From Anaerococcus sp. Marseille-Q5996 (GTDB taxonomy: Bacteria > Bacillota > Clostridia > Tissierellales > Peptoniphilaceae): 64,000 nucleotides of DNA. Positions 59,288-64,000 of the stretch are shown piece after piece; within the stretch, counting starts at the first letter, position 1, and each line of letters opens with the position of its first letter. The position numbers and the translations under genes were made by a program. The notes beneath the pieces were generated by a model, which was not told the DNA's origin, ran no database searches, and saw nothing but the letters and a program-made list of their open reading frames with translations. The stretch is taken from the NCBI RefSeq assembly GCF_946893725.1, contig NZ_CAMPPE010000001.1, positions 124,001 to 188,000 on the forward strand, in the 5' to 3' direction.

Positions 59288-60929
59288 TATCAAAACTATT
59301 GCAAAATACTCTCTTTGGGAAGCATTTTTCCCATATATGAAAAGAAAAAAAGCAGCAAACTTGCCAGAAAATTATTTTTTAAGAGTTATTTACTTCATAT
59401 TTACTTACATATTTTTATCCTATATGGTTTATATGATTATGAATATGGTGGGGTCTATTTTTCTTGGAAGGGAAAATGGAGATGTGCATTACTTTACCTA
59501 TTTTGGCATAACCATGAGCCTTATGATAGTAATATTTTATATACCAACTATAATATCCAACTTTTTTTCAGATAAAAAAACAGAAGTTTATAAGACCTTG
59601 CCCATTAGTCAGGGTGAACTTTTTGTTGGAAAAATCATCGGAAATGTAATTTCCTATGTAGATTTTATATTGTTTTTCATAATAAGTCTTGTAGTTTACA
59701 CAAATCATAAGGGTTTTGACATAAGTGTATTGGTATTTGGATTAATAAATTTTGTAAGCCTAATTTTGATAATTTATTCCTTACTTACATTTGTAATACT
59801 TTTGCTAATGCGTTTTACAAGCATAAATAGGCACAAAAAATTAATTAAAACCCTTGGATATATCCTACTTTTTTCAGTAATTGGCCTTGCCTATGCCTTG
59901 CCACTTATTAGAGGAGAAAATCAAATTGGTCAAGATCCGGGACAGATTAATAAGATTTTTGAAAACTTTTTGGGACTTAAAGACATATTCTTTAATGCCA
60001 AATTTTTTGGGCTTGCTGTAGGTGGCGACTTGAAAAATAAGTTGATTTTTACCTTGGTCTTACTTGCTATTTCAGCTTTGATTTTATATTTATCCTACAA
60101 GTTTGCTGATAAAAATTATTATAAGAGCTTAGAAGAGAAAACCACCCAAAAAACTGATAAAAAACAAGCTAAGAAAAATATAAGTTTCAATCAAAAATCC
60201 CAAGTTTGGGCTATATTTAAAAGGGATATAAGTAATCTATTTTCAAATATAGTTTTTCTAGCCGGTGGTATACCAATGCTAATTATCTTTGGATTTATGG
60301 GAGCTAGGATGGGCAAACAATTTAGTGATGAAATGGGTAGTATGGCTTTTTTTGATCCTCAAACTAGATTTTGGGTTTTAGTGATTGGATTTTTATTGAG
60401 CCTACTAATTTGGTGCAATTCAAATATCACATCAACCGCCCTTTCCCGTGAGCATACAAGTTTTTACCTCTTCCAAACCTTGCCAATAGACCCTAAAAAA
60501 CATTATTTAGCAAGATTATTTGCAGGATTTTTTGCCTTTAGTATTTTTAATATTTTGCTGAGCTTAATATTTCTATATTTTGTTAGATTTGGAATTTCAA
60601 ATGCTATCCTATTTTTCCTAGGACTTAGCCTTGGATCAGTTTTAGCAAGTGCTTTTGGACTGAGTCTTGGTAGCAAAAAAATTATTACAAATTGGAATAA
60701 ACCTGAGGAACTTAGCAAGGGCGGAGTTATAAATATACTTTATTATTTTCTAAGCCTAATTATTGTGGCCCTAATGGTAGGTCTGGGGGTATTTTTGACC
60801 CAAATATTTGCAAAAAATATATTCATAGCCTATGCAATTATGATTATAATAATGCTTGCTATGACATTATTTGTAAACTCTAGGGCCCTTAATGCCTACA
60901 AAAAAGGATTTTACGATATAAATGATTAA
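59280..60929 (+). CDS. ABC-2-type transporter permease
   Basis: A 549-residue membrane protein with about twelve TM helices in two halves separated by a basic cytoplasmic linker (about 285-310, KTTQKTDKKQAKKN). Both halves begin with an amphipathic segment and then a TM bundle; KTLPISQGELFVGKIIGN in the first half and FQTLPIDPKKHYLARLF in the second are the typical coupling-helix regions following the second TM, so it looks like a fused pair of ABC-2 half-permeases. It works with the ATPase encoded by the overlapping upstream gene. Substrate unknown. Confidence 0.85.
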   Translation: MNNIKTIAKYSLWEAFFPYMKRKKAANLPENYFLRVIYFIFTYIFLSYMVYMIMNMVGSIFLGRENGDVHYFTYFGITMSLMIVIFYIPTIISNFFSDKKTEVYKTLPISQGELFVGKIIGNVISYVDFILFFIISLVVYTNHKGFDISVLVFGLINFVSLILIIYSLLTFVILLLMRFTSINRHKKLIKTLGYILLFSVIGLAYALPLIRGENQIGQDPGQINKIFENFLGLKDIFFNAKFFGLAVGGDLKNKLIFTLVLLAISALILYLSYKFADKNYYKSLEEKTTQKTDKKQAKKNISFNQKSQVWAIFKRDISNLFSNIVFLAGGIPMLIIFGFMGARMGKQFSDEMGSMAFFDPQTRFWVLVIGFLLSLLIWCNSNITSTALSREHTSFYLFQTLPIDPKKHYLARLFAGFFAFSIFNILLSLIFLYFVRFGISNAILFFLGLSLGSVLASAFGLSLGSKKIITNWNKPEELSKGGVINILYYFLSLIIVALMVGLGVFLTQIFAKNIFIAYAIMIIIMLAMTLFVNSRALNAYKKGFYDIND

Positions 60930-60968
60930 AAATTAGATTTTCATAGAAGTTTTGTCAAGAATATGGTG

Positions 60969-60997
60969 TATAATATATATGTACGATATATATTATA
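60969..60997. repeat. 12-bp inverted repeat just upstream of the second CAP gene
   Basis: TATAATATATAT (60969-60980) and ATATATATTATA (60986-60997) are perfect inverted arms around GTACG. The left arm contains a TATAAT -10 candidate and the right arm touches the ribosome site (AGGAG), so it could be an operator or an RNA hairpin limiting translation. The AT-only arms make chance more likely than the length suggests. Confidence 0.5.
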
Positions 60998-61006
60998 GGA
61001 GTTATT

Positions 61007-62014
61007 ATGAAAAATTTTAAAAAACTAGCCTTATCCCTAACTTTTTCTTTTGCAATTTTAGGTGCAAATCCTGTATTTGCAGCAAGTAGAGTAGATTTGG
61101 GTGTCAATACAGGAAATGTAGCCTTTAGCGAAGGAACATTTAATCTTAGCCAAGATGAAGCAAATAAAAATCAAGTTTTATCTGAAATACGTGCCATAAG
61201 ATCTAGATTATGGGATGAAAATATTTTTTATACCCTTGAAGAATCAAATGCAAGGGGAGAACGCCTACAAGATGTAGCAAAAGCAAATGGATATAAAGAC
61301 AAAAATGCTTATGTAAATGGTATTTCTTGGTCAAATGACTTGGAAAAAATTGCCATCCAAAGGGCGTATGAGCAAACTTTAACAGGACTTTCTCACAAAA
61401 GACCAGATGGAAGTAGCCAAAAAACTACAATAACAAAAAATGGAATCTACCCTGGTGCAGAAATTTTAGCATCAAGCACAGATCCAGAAAATCCAACTAA
61501 GGCCTTTGCCCAATGGTCTTTTGAACCATCAAAAAGAAAAAATAATAAATCAGAATACCAATTATTAAAAGAAGCAAAGGGTGTATCAAATGCTGAAAAT
61601 GGCCACTTGCACATAATTCTTGACCCAGAATTAAAACACATTGGTTTTTCTGCATTAAATACAAATGACAAATGGAATTATGGGGTAGGAATTTTTGATT
61701 TTGAGATTGCAAATAATAACGAATCTTCAGTAAACCTAAGTGGTAACTACAATCTTTACTCAGGAGATATAAAAAATGCTCCAAAAACAGAAGAAAAAAC
61801 TGCAAACCCAGTAAAATCAAATGAAATTTCACCTGCAAGCTTAGAAAAATTAAGAGAATCAATAAAAAAATCAAAGCAAACTATAGCTGGAGCTGAAATT
61901 TTAATGAGAACAATGCCACAATTTGCCAAAGAACACGGTCAAACAATTAATTCCTTAATTGCAAATGCTCAAAGCATTATTGTTAAAGCTGAGAAAATAC
62001 TTGCAAATTATTAA
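61007..62014 (+). CDS. Secreted CAP-domain protein with a C-terminal helical module (paralogue 2)
   Basis: A 335-residue paralogue of the protein at 57396. Signal peptide 1-26 (NPVFAAS). The opening VDLGVNTGNVAFSEGTFNLS and EIRAIRSRLWDENIFY aligns with paralogue 1. CAP domain at about 100-235: WSNDLEKIAIQRAYEQ, LSHKRPDGS (here with the His missing from paralogue 1), FAQWSF and NGHLHIILDPELKHIGF, giving both CAP-type histidines. The C-terminal module (about 275-335) reads LEKLRESIKKSKQTIAGAE in part, then TMPQFAKEHG and INSLIANAQ. No anchor motif. Separate promoter region with a strong AT palindrome. Confidence 0.82.
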   Translation: MKNFKKLALSLTFSFAILGANPVFAASRVDLGVNTGNVAFSEGTFNLSQDEANKNQVLSEIRAIRSRLWDENIFYTLEESNARGERLQDVAKANGYKDKNAYVNGISWSNDLEKIAIQRAYEQTLTGLSHKRPDGSSQKTTITKNGIYPGAEILASSTDPENPTKAFAQWSFEPSKRKNNKSEYQLLKEAKGVSNAENGHLHIILDPELKHIGFSALNTNDKWNYGVGIFDFEIANNNESSVNLSGNYNLYSGDIKNAPKTEEKTANPVKSNEISPASLEKLRESIKKSKQTIAGAEILMRTMPQFAKEHGQTINSLIANAQSIIVKAEKILANY

Positions 62015-62018
62015 AAGT

Positions 62019-62044
62019 AAAGGCAGAATCTATTCTGCCTTTAT
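62019..62044 (+). terminator. Rho-independent terminator
   Basis: AAAGGCAGAA pairs with TTCTGCCTTT around TCTA; short T-rich tail. Confidence 0.85.
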
Positions 62045-62111
62045 TAATATATGGATTTTTATCCTCAAAGGGGCAAATATTTATTAACTATAACAAATTA
62101 AAGGAGTATTT

Positions 62112-62819
62112 ATGAAACTTAAAAAATTATTAGTATCAACATTATCAGTATCAATTTTATTTTCTGGACTTGCTAGCCCAGCTTTTGCAAGCAGTATCAA
62201 TACAAATTCAGGTTTTTACAGGTCAAGAAGAACAAGAAATGCATACATAAATTTAACTGCTGGCCAAAGACAAGAACTTGATGCCATGAATACAAACAAC
62301 AACAGCCAGCTAACTATAAAAGAAGTTAAAAATTATGGTAAATACAGATTGCCAATCGTAAAAGGCCAAAGCTACCTTTACCCATTTATGGATGATAGAA
62401 ATAATAATGGCATGGTTGGTGAAAATGATAAAGATGCCATTAGTTCATCAAATACTGGTACAGTAGAAAATGTTGCCGCAATTGATGAGGAAATTACAAA
62501 TAATGATGATCAAATAAATGAATTAGTAGATGATATGATCGAAGAAAACGAAATTGATGATTCAAATGAGCTAGAAAAAAATCCATCAGAAGAAAATATA
62601 GAAAGCCCAATAATCGATACAGGATTATCGGAAGAAAGCCTAGATAGACTAGAAGAATCAGTAAAAAATGCAAAACAAACCATAGCAGGTGCTGAAATTT
62701 TAGTACAAACTATGCCAAAATTTGCCAAAGAACACGGGGATGTTATAAACAAATTAATCCAAGAACAAATTAATAGGGTTGAACGAGGAGAATCTATTTT
62801 AAGAGCAAATGGCAGATAA
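62112..62819 (+). CDS. Secreted excalibur/EF-hand-like protein with the same C-terminal module
   Basis: A 235-residue exported protein. Signal peptide 1-27 (SPAFASS). Residues about 50-105 hold two calcium-loop-like stretches: NTNNNSQLTIKE and DDRNNNGMVGEND, with KNYGKYRLPIVKGQ and YLYPFMDD between them. This resembles an excalibur domain (DxDxDGxxCE) with Asn-rich loop and no cysteines. A long acidic linker (about 118-165) leads to the C-terminal module: LDRLEESVKNAKQTIAGAE in part, TMPKFAKEHG, INKLIQEQ and GESILRANG, closely matching the CAP protein at 61007. The module is thus attached to two unrelated N-terminal domains. No anchor visible; function unknown. Confidence 0.78.
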   Translation: MKLKKLLVSTLSVSILFSGLASPAFASSINTNSGFYRSRRTRNAYINLTAGQRQELDAMNTNNNSQLTIKEVKNYGKYRLPIVKGQSYLYPFMDDRNNNGMVGENDKDAISSSNTGTVENVAAIDEEITNNDDQINELVDDMIEENEIDDSNELEKNPSEENIESPIIDTGLSEESLDRLEESVKNAKQTIAGAEILVQTMPKFAKEHGDVINKLIQEQINRVERGESILRANGR

Positions 62820-62848
62820 AAAGCGGGATTATACCCGCTATTTTTTAT
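62820..62848. terminator. Bidirectional terminator
   Basis: AAGCGGG pairs with CCCGCTA-type sequence around ATTATA, A-run on the left, T-run on the right; overlaps the stop of the convergent ClC gene. Confidence 0.85.
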
Positions 62849-64000
62849 TCGTTTTTTAAATATTCATCTATTTCTAGAGCATCTTCTGCATTCATCAAAA
62901 CAGTTATTTTATCACCTAGTAAGATTTCATCATCAGCATTTGGCACAAATTCCTTGCCATCTCTTTCTATGGATATGATTAAAATATGTTTTGGAAATTT
63001 TATCTCCTTTAGTTTTTTACCAATCACATCTAGGCCATCAACCATGCTATATTCCAAAATAGAATAATTTCCCAAATCTCTTTCGTTAGGTACTAAAAGA
63101 TTTTTATCTATTAATTGTCTTTCAAAAAGTGTTTCATAAATTGGTTCTACTTTTAAAACCTCTGCTACAAAATATGAAACCAATACTACTATGGATAGGG
63201 CTATTAAGTGCTCAAAGGTTGAAGTCATTTCTGAGACTAAAATTACAGACAGGATAGGACTTCTCACTACTGAAGCAAGGATACCACCCATGCCCAAAAT
63301 TACAAAATTTATAAAATATGTATCTAAAATTATAAATTTTTCTAGGACTGCAAATACCAAAGCCCCACAACAACCACCAATTACTAGAACTGGCAGGAAA
63401 ATCCCTCCTTGGACACCAGATCCATAGCAAAATGTTGTATAAAATAATTTTGCAATAAGTATGGCCAATATGTATTTTACAGCAAATCTATTTACAGCCA
63501 TTTCTTCTAGTAGACCGTGTCCGCCGCCTGTCACCTCAAAAAATGAAAATCCAATTATAATTGTAACTCCCATTAATAGTCCATATTTTAAGAAGTTGGA
63601 ATCTATTTTTCTAAACAAATTTTGGGACTTAACAATCATAACATTATAAAAACAACCTATAAGTCCGGTCAAAATCCCAATTAAAATTACAATCCATTCC
63701 AAATTCATTGGCAAGGATTTTGTAACTGCAAATGAGAATGAAGTTTCGGCTCCCATAAGGACAAAGGAAATGTAATTTGCAATAATTGATGCTATAAAGG
63801 CTGGCAAGAGCACGTATTTTGAATAAGTTTTATGCAGCTCTTCTATGGCAAATATACAACCAGCCATTGGGGCATTAAATGCTGCAGCAAGTCCTGCTGC
63901 CGCACCAGCTGTAATCATATATTTTATTTCATCTGGAGGTCTTTTTAATATTTTGCCAGCAAACTTACCAATAGCCCCGCCCATTTGTATGGATGGACCC
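62845..64000 (-). CDS. ClC-family chloride channel/transporter with C-terminal RCK_C-like domain, 5'-truncated by window edge
   Basis: At least 384 residues; the frame stays open to base 64000 and its first visible residues, GPSIQMGGAIGK, are the second half of the ClC signature GxEGPxxQ, so the N-terminal helices and the gating glutamate lie outside the window. Further motifs: AFNAPMAGCIFAIEELHK, whose Glu pair matches the internal proton glutamate of E. coli ClC (favouring Cl-/H+ exchange), and GSGVQGGIFLPVLVIG for the GxxPGGxFxP loop. The last 75 residues (MVDGLDVIGKKLKEIKF, GDKITVLMN) resemble a TrkA/RCK_C regulatory domain. Confidence 0.9.
   Translation of the reverse strand, partial: GPSIQMGGAIGKFAGKILKRPPDEIKYMITAGAAAGLAAAFNAPMAGCIFAIEELHKTYSKYVLLPAFIASIIANYISFVLMGAETSFSFAVTKSLPMNLEWIVILIGILTGLIGCFYNVMIVKSQNLFRKIDSNFLKYGLLMGVTIIIGFSFFEVTGGGHGLLEEMAVNRFAVKYILAILIAKLFYTTFCYGSGVQGGIFLPVLVIGGCCGALVFAVLEKFIILDTYFINFVILGMGGILASVVRSPILSVILVSEMTSTFEHLIALSIVVLVSYFVAEVLKVEPIYETLFERQLIDKNLLVPNERDLGNYSILEYSMVDGLDVIGKKLKEIKFPKHILIISIERDGKEFVPNADDEILLGDKITVLMNAEDALEIDEYLKNE

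Noticed and set aside
1-64000. tRNA, rRNA or CRISPR arrays
   Set aside because: No cloverleaf with TTCGA-type arm, no rRNA sequence and no regularly spaced direct repeats were seen; absence judged by eye only.

Overview
The window is about 64 kb of AT-rich chromosome from a low-GC Gram-positive anaerobe. Strong GGAGG ribosome sites, a T-box leader, an ntp-type (V-type) ATPase operon, rubrerythrin, many peptidases, a GlcNAc PTS and a 2-hydroxyacid dehydrogenase, with no respiratory chain, suggest a peptide- and amino-sugar-fermenting anaerobic coccus of the Peptoniphilaceae (Anaerococcus/Peptoniphilus-like). The genus is inferred, not proven. Both edges cut genes: nrdA at the left (5' end missing) and a ClC transporter gene at the right (5' end missing).

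Layout. 1-3978: class I ribonucleotide reductase nrdA and nrdB, with a complete RelB-like/YoeB toxin-antitoxin pair lodged between them. 4030-9076: a TetR regulator with paired palindromic operators, an MMPL/RND transporter and a secreted LxxG-repeat protein. 9275-17842: a nine-gene V-ATPase operon in the Enterococcus order F-I-K-E-C-G-A-B-D, whose K subunit keeps every known Na+ ligand, followed by an NhaC-type Na+/H+ antiporter and a CorC-like protein. 21394-26842: a CoA-disulfide-reductase-like enzyme with a degenerate rhodanese tail, thrS under a T-box, and a MATE exporter. 26883-30394: an accessory stretch with a Dam-type methylase and PD-(D/E)XK endonuclease, an unrecognised enzyme-like protein, and a chromosomal par/Fst-type type I toxin-antitoxin locus too small for ordinary gene calling.

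30472-45179: transport and sugar metabolism (GlcNAc PTS, uracil permease, dicarboxylate/glutamate symporter, HicDH, pgi, galE, a nucleotidyltransferase, rubrerythrin behind a Fur/PerR-like box, nagB), plus membrane proteins of unknown role. An IS3-family remnant abuts a decapitated mtlD. 45208-50278: peptide breakdown (M29, PepF, M20) with an FNT channel coupled to the M20 gene. 50461-55852: gltX-cysS-rlmB-yacP followed by a sigma factor in the place where Bacillus has sigH; this sigma has an altered -10-reading helix and an acidic N-terminus.

55915-62819: a degenerate nucleoside-hydrolase-like protein with a FUSC-like membrane protein, then three secreted proteins (two CAP-domain, one excalibur/EF-hand-like) that share a C-terminal helical module I do not recognise, with an ABC exporter between them. 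62845-64000: ClC transporter with an RCK_C-like tail.

The candidates for something undescribed are the shared C-terminal module of the secreted trio, the par/Fst locus, the toxin-antitoxin pair inside the nrd operon, and the unusual sigma factor at the sigH position.
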